Shown here: positions 40,442 through 50,331 of the stretch, piece after piece
Layout: each line of letters starts with the position of its first letter
Position numbering within the stretch: the stretch's first letter is position 1
Origin: Streptomyces sp. ADI95-17
Lineage (GTDB): Bacteria; Actinomycetota; Actinomycetes; Streptomycetales; Streptomycetaceae
Length of the DNA stretch: 64,000 nucleotides
NCBI RefSeq assembly: GCF_003846175.1
Contig: NZ_ML123045.1
Location: forward strand, 693,822-757,821
Reading direction: 5' to 3'
The notes under the pieces: model-generated
What the model was told of the DNA's origin: nothing
What the model saw: only the letters and a program-made list of their open reading frames with translations
Database searches by the model: none
Position numbers and translations under genes: made by a program

Positions 40442-41248
40442 TCACGGGGCGAAGGCGCAGACCGGGTACTCCCGGTTCCAGTTCTCCCAGAACTGATAGG
40501 CGGCGCGGCCGCACTCCGTCTCCGTCCCGCTCACGCCCAGTGAGTCCAGCAGGCCGCGGACCGCGTCGAAGAAGACGTGGTTGATCTCCGGGATCCACAG
40601 CACGCCGAACACCGCGAGCAGCCCGAACTGGGCGAACGGCTCCACCCGGCGCCGGATCCGGTACGACAGCCAGGGCTCGATCACCCCGTACCCGTCCAGC
40701 CCGGGGACCGGCAGGAAGTTCAGGATCGCCGCGGTGACCTGGAGCAGGGCCAGGAACGCCAGCGCGTACCGGAACTCCCTCGGGACACCGTCCAGCGCGT
40801 CCAGCCAGAACGGGGCCGTGCACACCAGCGCGAACAGCACGTTCGTCAGCGGGCCCGCCGCCGAGATCAGGCTGTGCTTCCACCGCCCGTGGATCCGCCC
40901 CCGCTCGATGAAGACCGCGCCGCCGGGCAGCCCGATCCCGCCCAGGATCACGAACAGCACCGGCAGCACGATGCTGAGCAGGGCGTGCGTGTAGGCGAGC
41001 GGATTGAGGCTGAGGTAGCCCTTCGCGCCGACCGAGAGGTCCCCGCTGTGCAGCGCGGTGCGGGCGTGCGCGTACTCGTGCAGGCAGAGCGAGACCACCC
41101 ATGCCGCCGTGACGAAGACGAAGACCGCGAGCCCGTACGGATACCCGGTGTCCGTCCACACCGCCCAGCCCGACAACGCCGTCACGGCGGCGATCCCGAG
41201 GAAGACCGGGCTGATCCGCCGGTCGCTGCGGGCGCTTGCGGTGGTCAT
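40442..41248 (-). CDS. Site-2 protease family membrane metallopeptidase
   Basis: 268 residues, about six helices. Zinc site VSLCLHEYAHARTALHSGD (HExxH near 57) and the third-ligand motif LNFLPVPGLDGYGVIEPWL (about 182-200), as in RseP/SpoIVFB. There is no PDZ or CBS domain, so it belongs to the compact group. It would cut a membrane-embedded substrate such as an anti-sigma factor; the partner is not encoded nearby. A C-terminal extension of about 45 residues carries two cysteines. Confidence 0.92.
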   Translation of the reverse strand: MTTASARSDRRISPVFLGIAAVTALSGWAVWTDTGYPYGLAVFVFVTAAWVVSLCLHEYAHARTALHSGDLSVGAKGYLSLNPLAYTHALLSIVLPVLFVILGGIGLPGGAVFIERGRIHGRWKHSLISAAGPLTNVLFALVCTAPFWLDALDGVPREFRYALAFLALLQVTAAILNFLPVPGLDGYGVIEPWLSYRIRRRVEPFAQFGLLAVFGVLWIPEINHVFFDAVRGLLDSLGVSGTETECGRAAYQFWENWNREYPVCAFAP

Positions 41249-41451
41249 CGGCGAACTCCTGACGGACGGCCGGAAGTGAACGGCGCGGCGGGCGGCGAGC
41301 CCGACCGTACCGCCGACACGTCACAAACGTCTCGCGCCGGGACGATGGTTCCGGAAAAGGTGGAGGCATGACGAGCGATCCGGAACACGGCGCACAGGGG
41401 TACGGGCGGACAGGTGTGCGCCTGTCGATCCCGGTCACGGAGAATGGGCCG

Positions 41452-44400
41452 GTGCGCTACTGCATCCTCGGAACCACCCGGGCACTCCGCGACGACGGCA
41501 CGGCCGTCACCATCGGCGGGGCCCGGCTGCGCGCCCTGCTCACCGTCCTCGCCCTGCGCCCCGGCCGCACCGTCCCGGCCGCCGTGCTCGTCGACGAGGT
41601 GTGGGACGGCGAGCCGCCCGCCGACGCGGTGGGCGCCCTCCAGGCGCTCGTCGGCCGGCTCCGGCGCGCCGTCGGCCACGACGCGATCGTCTCCGCGGAC
41701 AGCGGCTACCGGCTGGCCGCCGAGCCGGACGCCGTCGACCTCCACCGCTTCGAGCGGCTCGCGGGCGAGGGCGCGCGGGCACTGGAGGAGGGCGACCCGG
41801 TGAAGGCCCGGACCGTGCTCGACGACGCGCTCGTCCTGTGGCGCGGCCCGGTCCTGGCCGACCTGCCCGACCGCCTGACCGAAGCCGCCCGCTGGGAGGC
41901 CCGGCGGCTGGACGCCCGCCGCAACCGGCTCCGCGCGGTCCTCGCGCTCGGCCGCCCGGACGAGGCCCTGCCCGAACTGGTCGCGCTGTGCGCCGAGCAC
42001 CCGATCGACGAACCCCTTCAGGCGCTGCGGCTGCGGGCCCTGCGCGACGCCGGGCGCACCGCCCAGGCGCTGGCCGCCTACGACGAGGTGCGCACCGTCC
42101 TCGCCGACCGCCTGGGCACCGACCCCGGCCCCGAACTGCGCGCGCTCCACGCCGAACTGCTCCGCCAGGACCCGCCCGCCCCGGCCGCTCCGTCAGCGAG
42201 TCCCCGCCCCGCGGCCCCCGCGGCCGCCGCCGCACCGTACGGCAACCTCCGGGCCAGGCTCACCAGTTTCGTCGGGCGCGAGGACGACATCGCGGCCCTG
42301 GGCCAGGACCTCTCGCACGCCCGGCTGGTCACCCTCCTGGGCCCCGGCGGTGCGGGCAAGACCCGGCTCTCCCAGGAGACCGCCGAATCCGTCGCGGACG
42401 CCTGGCCGGACGGTGTCTGGCTGGCCGAACTCGCCCCGGTCGACGACCCCGAGTCGGTGCCGGAGGCCGTACTGACCGCGCTCGGCGCCCGCGAGACCGT
42501 GCTGCGCGGCGTTGGCGCCGAGGAGCTCAGGGTCGCCGAGGGGAATGTGAAAGACCCCCTGGCAAGGCTCACCGAGCACTGTTCCCGGCGTCGCATGCTG
42601 CTGCTCCTGGACAACTGCGAACACGTCATCGACGCGGCCGCGGCCCTCGCCGACCACCTGCTCGCCCACTGCCCGCACCTCACCGTGCTCGCCACCAGCC
42701 GTGAACCCCTCGGCGTCCCGGGCGAGTTCGTCCGCCCGGTCGAACCGCTGCCGGACCCGATGGCGCTGCGCCTGCTCGCCGACCGCGGCGCCGCCGCCCG
42801 GCCGGGCTTCCGGGCCGACGCGGACGAGGAGACCGCGGCGGCCGCGGCGGAGATCTGCCGCCGCCTGGACGGACTGCCGCTCGCCATCGAACTCGCCGCC
42901 GCCCGGCTGCGGATGCTCACCCCGCGCCAGATCGCCGACCGGCTCGACGACCGGTTCCGCCTGCTCACCAGCGGAGCCCGCACCGTACTGCCCCGTCAGC
43001 AGACCCTGCGCGCCGTCGTCGACTGGTCCTGGGACCTCCTGGACGAGCCCGAACGCGCCGTGCTGCGCGGGCTCTCCGTCTTCGCGGGCGGCTGCACCCT
43101 CGCCGCCGCCGAGGCGGTCTGCGCGGACGGGCCGCGGGGCGCCCGCGAGGTCGCCGGTCTGCTCGGCTCCCTGGTCGACAAGTCGCTCGTCGTCGCCGCG
43201 CCCGGCGAGGACGGCGAGATGCGCTACCGGCTGCTGGAGACCGTCGGCGAGTACGCCGCCGCCCGGCTCGACGAGGCGGCGGAGCGGGAACCCGTGGTCC
43301 GGCGCCACCTGGTGTTCTACCGGGAGTTGGTCCGTACCGTCGAACCCGAACTGCGCGGCGCCGGACAGCGGTCCGCCATCGCGCTCCTGGAGCGCGAGTA
43401 CGAGAACATCCGCACCGCCCTGCGTCACGCCGTCGCCGCCCGCGACGAGCAGGAGGTGCTCTGCATGGTGCTCTCGCTGTGCTGGTACTGGCAGATGCGC
43501 GAACTGCGCACCGACGCCCTGCACTGGGCCGAGGCGGCCGCCGCGCTGGGCCCCGACCCCTTCGCCCCGCCCGTCGGGACCGCGGCCGTCGAACCGGCGC
43601 CCTCCATCCACGAACGCTGCACCGACGCGCCGCCGCCGATGGGGCCCGAACTGCTCGGGGAGGCGCGGCGCCAGGTGGCCCTGGTCCAGCTGGTCAGCGC
43701 CGACCACTCCCAGAACATCTGGGCCGACGAGGAGGGCATGGCCCGGCTGCGGGTCATCGCGAGCACCTACCGGGCCGGCCAGCCGCAGACCTGCCGGGTT
43801 CCGGCATCGCTCTGGTTCTTCGCGGTCGTGCTCACCGGCGAGACCACCGACCTGCCGCGGCTGCTGGACGAAACGGTCCGCGCCTGCCGGGAGTACGGCT
43901 ACGAATGGGAGCTCGCCGAGGCCCTCCAGATGCGTGCCAATGTGCTGGCCAACCGGCCCGAATGGGCGGGCGAGGCACGCACGGACGCCGACGAGAGCCT
44001 GCGCATCTTCGGCCGGATCGGTGACGACTGGGGCGCCGCCGAATCGCTCTCCGCCCGCGGGGAGGCCAACGAACGGCGGGGCGAGTACGCCCTGGCGGCC
44101 GAGGACTTCCGGGCCGCGATCGGCTACGCGCGGAAGCTGGGCGCCCAGTCCCAGGTGGCGGTCCTGCGCACCCGGCACGCGTCCGTGCTCACCGAACTGG
44201 GGCGCGGCGCCGAGGGCGAGCAGATCCTGCGCGAGGTGCTCGCCGAAGGGCGCCGGGCGGGACACGGGGCGGTGCCCTTCGCCCGGCTCCATCTGGTCAT
44301 GTGGCTGGGCCGCAGCGGCCGCACCGGCGAGGCGCGCGCTCAACTGGCGGCGCTGCGCGAGGACTTCCAGTCCGACACCAGGGCGGTCTTCGAAGGGGTC

Positions 44401-44793
44401 GTGCTGGGCGCGACGGCCTGGCTGGACAACCAGGAAGGGCTGTACGAGCAGGCCCTGCCCCGGGGCCTGATGGCGCTGGAGCGGTCCACGGACCGGCTGT
44501 CGCAGATGATGGCGCCCCAGCTGTCCGTCATCCATCTCGTCGCCAGCGCCCGCTCGCTGGCCGGTATCGGCGGCGAGCATCGGGCCACCGTGGCGGCCCG
44601 GCTGCTGGGGGCCGGCCGGGGGCTGCTGCCCGAGGGTCATGTGCGGACGGCGATGGAGCTGGACGACTGGGCACGGGCGGAGGAGCTGGCCGTGGCCGTG
44701 CTCGGCCGGGCCGGCTACGAGGCCGCGTACGCCGAGGGCGGCGGCCTCTCCCTGGAGGAGGCCGCCGCCCTCGCGGACGCGTACCGGGGCTGA
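41452..44793 (+). CDS. AfsR/SARP-type transcriptional regulator with NB-ARC-like ATPase and TPR-like C-terminus
   Basis: 1113 residues from GTG at 41452 (MRYCILGTT start typical of the family, GGAGA upstream); ATG at 41368 adds 28 residues. OmpR-like winged helix (about 1-90; LRALLTVLALRPGRTVPAAV), bacterial transcriptional activation domain (about 95-240; RFERLAGEGARALEEGDPVK), AP-ATPase (about 260-600) with Walker A LGPGGAGKTRL near 300, Walker B MLLLLDNCEHVI and GLPLAIELAAARL, then helical repeats to the end. Activates antibiotic or regulatory genes in response to nucleotide state. No biosynthetic cluster is visible; it converges on the ABC exporter pair. Confidence 0.93.
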   Translation: MRYCILGTTRALRDDGTAVTIGGARLRALLTVLALRPGRTVPAAVLVDEVWDGEPPADAVGALQALVGRLRRAVGHDAIVSADSGYRLAAEPDAVDLHRFERLAGEGARALEEGDPVKARTVLDDALVLWRGPVLADLPDRLTEAARWEARRLDARRNRLRAVLALGRPDEALPELVALCAEHPIDEPLQALRLRALRDAGRTAQALAAYDEVRTVLADRLGTDPGPELRALHAELLRQDPPAPAAPSASPRPAAPAAAAAPYGNLRARLTSFVGREDDIAALGQDLSHARLVTLLGPGGAGKTRLSQETAESVADAWPDGVWLAELAPVDDPESVPEAVLTALGARETVLRGVGAEELRVAEGNVKDPLARLTEHCSRRRMLLLLDNCEHVIDAAAALADHLLAHCPHLTVLATSREPLGVPGEFVRPVEPLPDPMALRLLADRGAAARPGFRADADEETAAAAAEICRRLDGLPLAIELAAARLRMLTPRQIADRLDDRFRLLTSGARTVLPRQQTLRAVVDWSWDLLDEPERAVLRGLSVFAGGCTLAAAEAVCADGPRGAREVAGLLGSLVDKSLVVAAPGEDGEMRYRLLETVGEYAAARLDEAAEREPVVRRHLVFYRELVRTVEPELRGAGQRSAIALLEREYENIRTALRHAVAARDEQEVLCMVLSLCWYWQMRELRTDALHWAEAAAALGPDPFAPPVGTAAVEPAPSIHERCTDAPPPMGPELLGEARRQVALVQLVSADHSQNIWADEEGMARLRVIASTYRAGQPQTCRVPASLWFFAVVLTGETTDLPRLLDETVRACREYGYEWELAEALQMRANVLANRPEWAGEARTDADESLRIFGRIGDDWGAAESLSARGEANERRGEYALAAEDFRAAIGYARKLGAQSQVAVLRTRHASVLTELGRGAEGEQILREVLAEGRRAGHGAVPFARLHLVMWLGRSGRTGEARAQLAALREDFQSDTRAVFEGVVLGATAWLDNQEGLYEQALPRGLMALERSTDRLSQMMAPQLSVIHLVASARSLAGIGGEHRATVAARLLGAGRGLLPEGHVRTAMELDDWARAEELAVAVLGRAGYEAAYAEGGGLSLEEAAALADAYRG

Positions 44794-44805
44794 ACCCTCG
44801 CCGGG

Positions 44806-45660
44806 TCAGCTCTTCTTGCGGAACTTGGCGACCGCGAGCGGGGCCATCACCGCGGTGATGACCACGGTCCAGCCGAGCGTCACCAGGACCGAGTGGGCGA
44901 GCGGGCCGCCCATCATCAGGGCCCGCGCGGCGTCGGCCAGGTTGGACAGCGGGTTGTAGTCGGTGAACGTCTGGAGCCAGCCGGGCATCGTCTTCGTCGG
45001 GGCGAAGATCGAGGAGCCGAACTGGAGCGGCATCAGCACGAGCATCCCCATCCCCTGCACCGCCTGGGCCGTCTTCATGGTCAGTCCGAGCAGGATGAAG
45101 ATCCACATGATGGCGGCGCCGAACGCGGCCGACAGCGCGATCGCCGCGATCAGCCCGAGCACCGACTCCTGGAGCTCCATGCCGAGGGCGAAGCCCATGG
45201 CCAGCAGGATGAGGGTGGCGACCATCATCCGGCCCAGCTCGACCACTATCTTCGCGATCAGCACCGAGGAACGGGCGATCGGCATCGTCCGGAACCGGTC
45301 CATGACGCCCTTGCGGAAGTCGTCGTTGACCCCGGAGCCGACCGCCATGGCGATGTTCATGCCCATCATCGCCATCAGGCCGGGTATCAGGTAGTTCAGG
45401 TACTCCTGCCGGCCGCCGCCCATGCTGCCGCCGACCGAGCCGCCGAAGACGTACACGAACAGCAGCGTGAAGATGACCGGCATCAGGAGCGCGTCGAACA
45501 TCGACTCCGGATCCTTCTTGATCTGGAGCATGTTGCGCCGTACCAGCGCCCCGATGTGGCGCAGGTTGTTCCGCAGCCCGATCCGGCCCTCGTCGTGGAC
45601 CGCCCCGCCACGGGCGGACGCGGTGGGTGTGGGCGTGGGTGTCAGAGTCGCCGTGCTCAT
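44806..45660 (-). CDS. ABC-2 type drug-exporter permease (DrrB-like)
   Basis: 284 residues, about six helices. ABC-2 features: NMLQIKKDPESMFDALLMPV (about 43-62), LNYLIPGLMAMMGMNIAMAV, DFRKGVMDRFRTMPIARSSV and the C-terminal FAPTKTMPGWLQTFTDYNPL with NLADAARALMMGG. DrrB-type exporters extrude lipophilic drugs. Its ATG overlaps the ATPase stop (ATGA), so the two are translationally coupled. Confidence 0.92.
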   Translation of the reverse strand: MSTATLTPTPTPTASARGGAVHDEGRIGLRNNLRHIGALVRRNMLQIKKDPESMFDALLMPVIFTLLFVYVFGGSVGGSMGGGRQEYLNYLIPGLMAMMGMNIAMAVGSGVNDDFRKGVMDRFRTMPIARSSVLIAKIVVELGRMMVATLILLAMGFALGMELQESVLGLIAAIALSAAFGAAIMWIFILLGLTMKTAQAVQGMGMLVLMPLQFGSSIFAPTKTMPGWLQTFTDYNPLSNLADAARALMMGGPLAHSVLVTLGWTVVITAVMAPLAVAKFRKKS

Positions 45661-46670
45661 GCCGCGATCTCCTCGGGAGTCGTGTCGGTGACGGAAGCGG
45701 ACTTCTCGCCGGTGATGGCGAGGAAGACCTCGTCGAGGCTGGGCAGCGCGGTGGCGACGTGCGCCAGCGAGAAGCCCCGGGTGCCGAGCAGGCCTATGAC
45801 GGAGGTCAGCTGCTCGTCGCTGAGGATCGGCACGTACAGCAGCCCCTCGTCCGGGACGGCCTGCGCGCCCGCGACGCCGTCCAGACCGGCCTCCCGGATG
45901 GCCTGCGCCATCGCGGACAGCTGCGCCGGGTCCGAGGGCCGCAAGTGCAGGGTGCGGCCGCCGACCTTCGCCTTCAGCTCGTCGACACCGCCGCGGGCGA
46001 TGATCCTGCCCTTGTCGATGACGGTCAGCTCGTTGGCGAGCTGCTCGGCCTCTTCCATGTACTGGGTGGTGAGCAGCACGGTCGCCCCCTCCGCGACCAT
46101 CCGCTGCACCTCGTCCCAGACCTCGTTACGGGTCCGGGGGTCCAGCCCCGTCGTCGGCTCGTCCAGGTACAGCACGGCCGGGTTGCCGATCATCGAGGCG
46201 GCCAGGTCGAGCCGGCGCCGCATGCCGCCGGAGTAGTCCATCGCGGCCTTCCTGGCCGCGTCGGTGAGCGAGAACCGCTCCAGCAGCTCGTCGGCCCGGG
46301 ACCGGGCGGCCTTGCGGGACAGATCGAGCAGCCGCCCGATCATGTAGAGGTTCTCCCAGCCGGAGAGCTTCTCGTCGACCGAGGCGTACTGCCCGGTCAG
46401 GCCGATGGTGCGGCGCAGTTGCCGGGGCTGCTTCACCACGTCGTAGCCCGCCACGGTGGCGTGTCCGGCGTCCGGGAGGATCAGGGTGGAAAGGCAGCGT
46501 ACGAGCGTGGTCTTGCCCGCTCCGTTCGGGCCGAGGACACCGAGCACGGTGCCCTCGCGGACATCGAGGTCCACGCCGTCCAGAGCCTTGGTCGAGCCGT
46601 AGTGCTTGACCAGCCCCCGGACCTCGACGGCGTTCGAGCCGCTCCTGGGGTTCTTGTCGATTCGCGTCAT
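45657..46670 (-). CDS. ABC exporter ATP-binding protein (DrrA-like)
   Basis: 337 residues from ATG at 46670; ATG at 46679 is an alternative. Walker A GVLGPNGAGKTTLVRCLSTL (about 43-62), DrrA-type Q-loop IGLTGQYASVDEKLSGWENL, signature DYSGGMRRRLDLAASM, Walker B AVLYLDEPTTGLDPRTRNEV, H-loop TTQYMEEAEQLANEL, and the DrrA C-terminal extension (ALPSLDEVFLAITGEKS). Self-resistance/drug-export ATPase. An elaborate inverted-repeat region lies upstream (46691-46757). Confidence 0.93.
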   Translation of the reverse strand: MTRIDKNPRSGSNAVEVRGLVKHYGSTKALDGVDLDVREGTVLGVLGPNGAGKTTLVRCLSTLILPDAGHATVAGYDVVKQPRQLRRTIGLTGQYASVDEKLSGWENLYMIGRLLDLSRKAARSRADELLERFSLTDAARKAAMDYSGGMRRRLDLAASMIGNPAVLYLDEPTTGLDPRTRNEVWDEVQRMVAEGATVLLTTQYMEEAEQLANELTVIDKGRIIARGGVDELKAKVGGRTLHLRPSDPAQLSAMAQAIREAGLDGVAGAQAVPDEGLLYVPILSDEQLTSVIGLLGTRGFSLAHVATALPSLDEVFLAITGEKSASVTDTTPEEIAA

Positions 46671-46690
46671 GCCCTCCATGGGACCAGCCG

Positions 46691-46757
46691 CCACCGACAG
46701 TCCGCCGACAGCAGGCCGACAGCCCGCCGATGGGGGATGTCGGCGGGCTGTCGGTGG
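46691..46757. promoter_or_regulatory. Overlapping inverted repeats between panB and the drrA-like gene
   Basis: The 20-bp arm 46691-46710 pairs with 46738-46757 (one mismatch). An inner arm 46716-46730 pairs perfectly over 15 bp with 46740-46754. The two hairpins are mutually exclusive and share the element CCGACAG/CCGCCGAC. Could be the panB terminator, an attenuator for the exporter genes, or repressor sites. Confidence 0.6.
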
Positions 46758-46794
46758 TGCGGGCAGTGGTTCTGTACGGAACGAACCGGTGGAG

Positions 46795-47682
46795 CTAGTG
46801 GAAGGTGTGCTCGGCGGCCGGGAAGGCGCCGCCCACGACCTCTTCCGCGAACTCCTTCGCCGCGTCGCCCAGCACCTGGCGCAGGTTCGCGTACTGCTTG
46901 GTGAAGCGCGGCACCTTGCCACCGGTCAGCCCGACCATGTCGGTGTAGACCAGCACCTGGGCGTCCGTGTCCGGGCCGGCACCGATGCCGACCGTCGGGA
47001 TGTGCAGGGTGCGGGTGACCTCGGCGGCCAGCTCGGCCGGTACGAGCTCCAGCACCACGGCGAACGCGCCCGCGTCCTGCACGGCCTTGGCGTCGCGCAG
47101 CATCTGCTGGGCGGCCTCCTCGCCACGGCCCTGCACCCGGTAGCCCATCGCGTTGACGGACTGCGGGGTCAGGCCGATGTGCGCCATGACCGGGATGCCG
47201 GCGTCGACGAGCAGCTTGATCTGCTCGTGGCTGCGCTCACCGCCCTCCAGCTTGACCGCACCGACGCCCGACTCCTTGACCAGCCGGGTGGCGTTGCGCA
47301 GGGCCTGGACGGGGCCTTCCTGGTACGCCCCGAAGGGCAGGTCCGCCACGATCAGGGCACGCCTGGTACCCCGTACGACAGCGGCGGAGAGGATCGCGAT
47401 CTCGTCCATCGTGACGGGCACGGTGGTCTCGTAACCGAGGTGGCAGTTGCCCATGGAGTCGCCGACGAGCATGACCGGGATCCCGGCCTCGTCGAAGACG
47501 GACGCGGTCATCGCGTCGTAGGCGGTGAGCATGGGCCACTTCTCGCCGCGCTCGGTGGCGGCGGCGATGTCATGGATGGAGACGCGGCGGGTGCTCTTGC
47601 CTCCGTACAGCGCCTTGCTGCTGTCGGTGGGAGTCCCCGCGGGGGTTGTTGCGGACTGATTCCGCGCAGCCTGAAGCGACAT
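46795..47682 (-). CDS. panB: 3-methyl-2-oxobutanoate hydroxymethyltransferase
   Basis: 295 residues from ATG at 47682 (AAGGAG at about 9 bases). TIM-barrel KPHMT: MLTAYDAMTASVFDEAGIPV, metal/substrate motif VGDSMGNCHLGYETTVPVTM (about 72-91), VADLPFGAYQ, AVKLEGG, AHIGLTPQSVNAMGYRVQGR, the catalytic Glu in ALVLE-equivalent FAVVLELVPAELA, and GIGAGPDTDAQVLVYTDMVG. First step of pantothenate (CoA) synthesis: adds formaldehyde from methylene-THF to ketoisovalerate. Divergent from the exporter gene at 47863. Confidence 0.95.
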   Translation of the reverse strand: MSLQAARNQSATTPAGTPTDSSKALYGGKSTRRVSIHDIAAATERGEKWPMLTAYDAMTASVFDEAGIPVMLVGDSMGNCHLGYETTVPVTMDEIAILSAAVVRGTRRALIVADLPFGAYQEGPVQALRNATRLVKESGVGAVKLEGGERSHEQIKLLVDAGIPVMAHIGLTPQSVNAMGYRVQGRGEEAAQQMLRDAKAVQDAGAFAVVLELVPAELAAEVTRTLHIPTVGIGAGPDTDAQVLVYTDMVGLTGGKVPRFTKQYANLRQVLGDAAKEFAEEVVGGAFPAAEHTFH

Positions 47683-47820
47683 TGCGAACGGCTCCTTCGT
47701 CATCTCGAGGCGCCCTGACGGCGTCCCCGGACCGGTTCCATGGTGGCATCCCGCGGTGGTCCACGGGAAGTGGGCCCGCACCCACCCTTGGACGAGGCCC
47801 CACCGGTGGACGCTTTTCCA

Positions 47821-47839
47821 ATACGAGACGGTCTCGTAT
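47821..47839. promoter_or_regulatory. Perfect 19-bp palindromic operator before the MFS-TetR operon
   Basis: ATACGAGAC-G-GTCTCGTAT is a perfect 9-1-9 palindrome ending 23 bp before the exporter start, probably across the promoter (GATAAG at 47848 could be the -10). Likely target of the TetR encoded by the second gene of the operon. Confidence 0.8.
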
Positions 47840-47862
47840 CGAAATCGGATAAGCTCCGTTCC

Positions 47863-49479
47863 ATGTCGATACCGTCCGGTGCTCGCGCCGACGCGTCCCA
47901 GATCCCGGAGGCGGTCCACCGTCGCCGCTGGGCGATCCTCGTCGTCCTGATGTTCAGCCTGCTCATCGTCGTGCTGGACAACTCGATCCTGAACGTCGCG
48001 GTCAAGACCATCGCCAGCCCCGCACCCACCGGCCTGGGCGCCACCCAGAGCCAGCTGGAGTGGGCGATCAACGCCTACACGCTCGTCTTCGCCGGACTCC
48101 TCTTCACCGCCGGGCTGCTCGGTGACCGTATCGGCCGCAAGAAGACGCTGCTCTTCGGCATCCTGCTCTTCGGCACCGGCTCCGCGCTGGCGGCCATGTC
48201 CGGCTCGCCCGCCCAGCTGATCACCTGGCGCGCCCTGATGGGCTTCGGCGCCGCGTTCGTCATGCCGGCCACCCTCGCCGTCCTGATGAACGTCTTCGAG
48301 CGCGACGAACAGCCCAAGGCCATCGGCATATGGGCCGGCAGCGTCGGGGTGGCCATCGCGATCGGCCCGATCACCGGCGGGCTGCTGCTGGAGCACTTCT
48401 GGTGGGGCTCGATCTTCCTGGTCAACGTGCCCGTGGTGATCGTGGCGCTGATTGCGATGATGCTGCTGGTGCCGGACTCCAGGGACCCGAGCCCCGGCCG
48501 GATCGACCCGTTCGGCGTAGTGCTCTCCATCGTCGGCCTGGTGCTGCTGGTGTACGGCATCATCCGCGGCGGCCAGCTCGCCGACTTCGCCGACCCCGTG
48601 GTGCTCCTGTCGAGCATCGGCGGACTGCTCGTCCTGGCCGGGTTCGTCTGGCACGAGAAGCGCAGCACCCACCCGGCCATCGACATCTCGTACTTCAGGG
48701 AGCCGTCGTTCTCCGCGGCCGTCGCCGCCATAGCGCTGGTCTTCTTCGCGCTGATGGGGGTGACCTTCTTCTCCGCCTTCTACATGCAGAGCGTGCGCGG
48801 CTGGACCGCGCTGCAGGCGGGGATGATGCTGCTGCCGCTGGCCGCCACCCAGATGATCTTCGCGCCCCGGGCCCGGCTGCTCGTCGACCGCTTCGGCGCC
48901 CGCGCCACCTGCACCGGCGGCATGCTGCTGGTCGCCATCGGGCTGGCGGCGTTCGCGCTGTTCGACGACACCACGCCGGTCTGGGTGCTGTGCCTGCTCT
49001 TCTTCGTCCAGGGCACCGGCATGGCACATGTGATGACACCGGTCACCGTCTCGGTGATGCAGGCGCTGCCCCGCGAGAAGGCCGGCTCCGGATCGGCCGT
49101 CAACAACACCTTCCGGCAGGTCGGCGGGGCACTCGGGGTCGCCGTGCTCGGATCGGTGCTCTCCACCGTCTACCGGGGCGACATCGAGGGCCACCTCGGC
49201 GCGGTCCCGGCCGGCGCCCGGGAGGCGGCCGGGGAGTCGATCGAGGCGACGCTCGGCATCGCCGACAAGCTGGGCCCGGCGGGCGCCCCGCTGATCGCCT
49301 CCGCGAACGACGCGTTCCTGAAGGCCATGCACGTCACCGCCATCGGTTCGGCGACCATCGCCCTGGTGGGCGCCCTGGTGGTCGCGCTCTTCCTGCCGGG
49401 GAAGCCGCCCGCCGAGGACGGCCCGGACGGGTCGGGCCGGGGCGACCGGTCGGTGCGCGCGGCGGGAGCGGGCCGATGA
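47863..49479 (+). CDS. EmrB/QacA-type (DHA2) drug exporter
   Basis: 538 residues from ATG at 47863, 14 predicted helices. DHA2 features: [40 protein letters not shown], motif [41 protein letters not shown], motif [21 protein letters not shown], and [20 protein letters not shown]. Proton-coupled multidrug export. The stop overlaps the TetR start (ATGA), so repressor and pump share one transcript under the palindrome at 47821-47839. Confidence 0.94.
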   Translation: MSIPSGARADASQIPEAVHRRRWAILVVLMFSLLIVVLDNSILNVAVKTIASPAPTGLGATQSQLEWAINAYTLVFAGLLFTAGLLGDRIGRKKTLLFGILLFGTGSALAAMSGSPAQLITWRALMGFGAAFVMPATLAVLMNVFERDEQPKAIGIWAGSVGVAIAIGPITGGLLLEHFWWGSIFLVNVPVVIVALIAMMLLVPDSRDPSPGRIDPFGVVLSIVGLVLLVYGIIRGGQLADFADPVVLLSSIGGLLVLAGFVWHEKRSTHPAIDISYFREPSFSAAVAAIALVFFALMGVTFFSAFYMQSVRGWTALQAGMMLLPLAATQMIFAPRARLLVDRFGARATCTGGMLLVAIGLAAFALFDDTTPVWVLCLLFFVQGTGMAHVMTPVTVSVMQALPREKAGSGSAVNNTFRQVGGALGVAVLGSVLSTVYRGDIEGHLGAVPAGAREAAGESIEATLGIADKLGPAGAPLIASANDAFLKAMHVTAIGSATIALVGALVVALFLPGKPPAEDGPDGSGRGDRSVRAAGAGR

Positions 49480-50141
49480 CACCGGCGACGCGGCAGGACG
49501 AGAGCTGGACCGGCGTACGGGCGAAGACCCCGGCACCACGCCGGGGCCGGCCGCGCAGCGCGGCGGCCGAGCGGGCGATCCTGGACGCCGTCGTCGGGCT
49601 GCTGGAGGCCGGTGAGCCCCTGGCGGCCCTGTCCATCGAGCGGATAGCCCGGACCGCGGGGGTGGGCAAGGCGACCATCTACCGGCGGTGGAGCGGCAAG
49701 GAAGAACTCTTCGTCGACGTACTGAAGGACATGGAGCCGCCGGAGCCCGCCGTCTCCGGCACCGCCGGCCTCGACGACCTGCGACTGCTGCTGGACTCGC
49801 TGCGCAGGCGCGGCCTGGCCCAGCGCTCCTCGGTGCTGCTGCACAACGTCTTCGCGCAGATGAAGAGCCATCCCAAGCTGTGGGAGGAATACCACAACAG
49901 CGTCATCGCGCCCCGCCGCGTCGCCATGCTGGCCGCCGTCCGGCGCGCCGTCGACGCCGGTGAACTCCGCGCGGACCTGGACGTGGGGCTGATGGACGAC
50001 CTGTTCCTGGGGCCCATGCTCGTACGCACCATCCACCGGCCCGACGCGCCGCTGCCCGAGGATCTCGCCGACCGGATCGTCCAGGTCCTGGTCGAGGGCC
50101 TGGGGCCCGGCCGGGCCCCAGGCCCGCCCGGCGGCGCCTGA
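49476..50141 (+). CDS. TetR-family repressor of the preceding exporter
   Basis: 221 residues. A basic leader ([20 protein letters not shown]) precedes the HTH (about 35-80: [40 protein letters not shown]). TetR_C_16-like C-domain ([37 protein letters not shown]). Translationally coupled to the pump; expected to bind the perfect palindrome upstream and release on binding a pump substrate. Confidence 0.9.
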   Translation: MTPATRQDESWTGVRAKTPAPRRGRPRSAAAERAILDAVVGLLEAGEPLAALSIERIARTAGVGKATIYRRWSGKEELFVDVLKDMEPPEPAVSGTAGLDDLRLLLDSLRRRGLAQRSSVLLHNVFAQMKSHPKLWEEYHNSVIAPRRVAMLAAVRRAVDAGELRADLDVGLMDDLFLGPMLVRTIHRPDAPLPEDLADRIVQVLVEGLGPGRAPGPPGGA

Positions 50142-50331
50142 CACTCCCGGACCCGCCCGAATGTGATCGTTCTGTCACAAGCCCCGCCGGACCCCGCGTG
50201 GCCGGAACCCGCCGGACCCCGCCCTTCGTCCTCGTGGCAGTACGGCCGTCGTCGACGGCAGGAAACCCGCCACGCATCGCCTAGGGTCGAGGGCGCGGCG
50301 ACATGCACGGCAAGGCAGTGAGGACAGCGCG

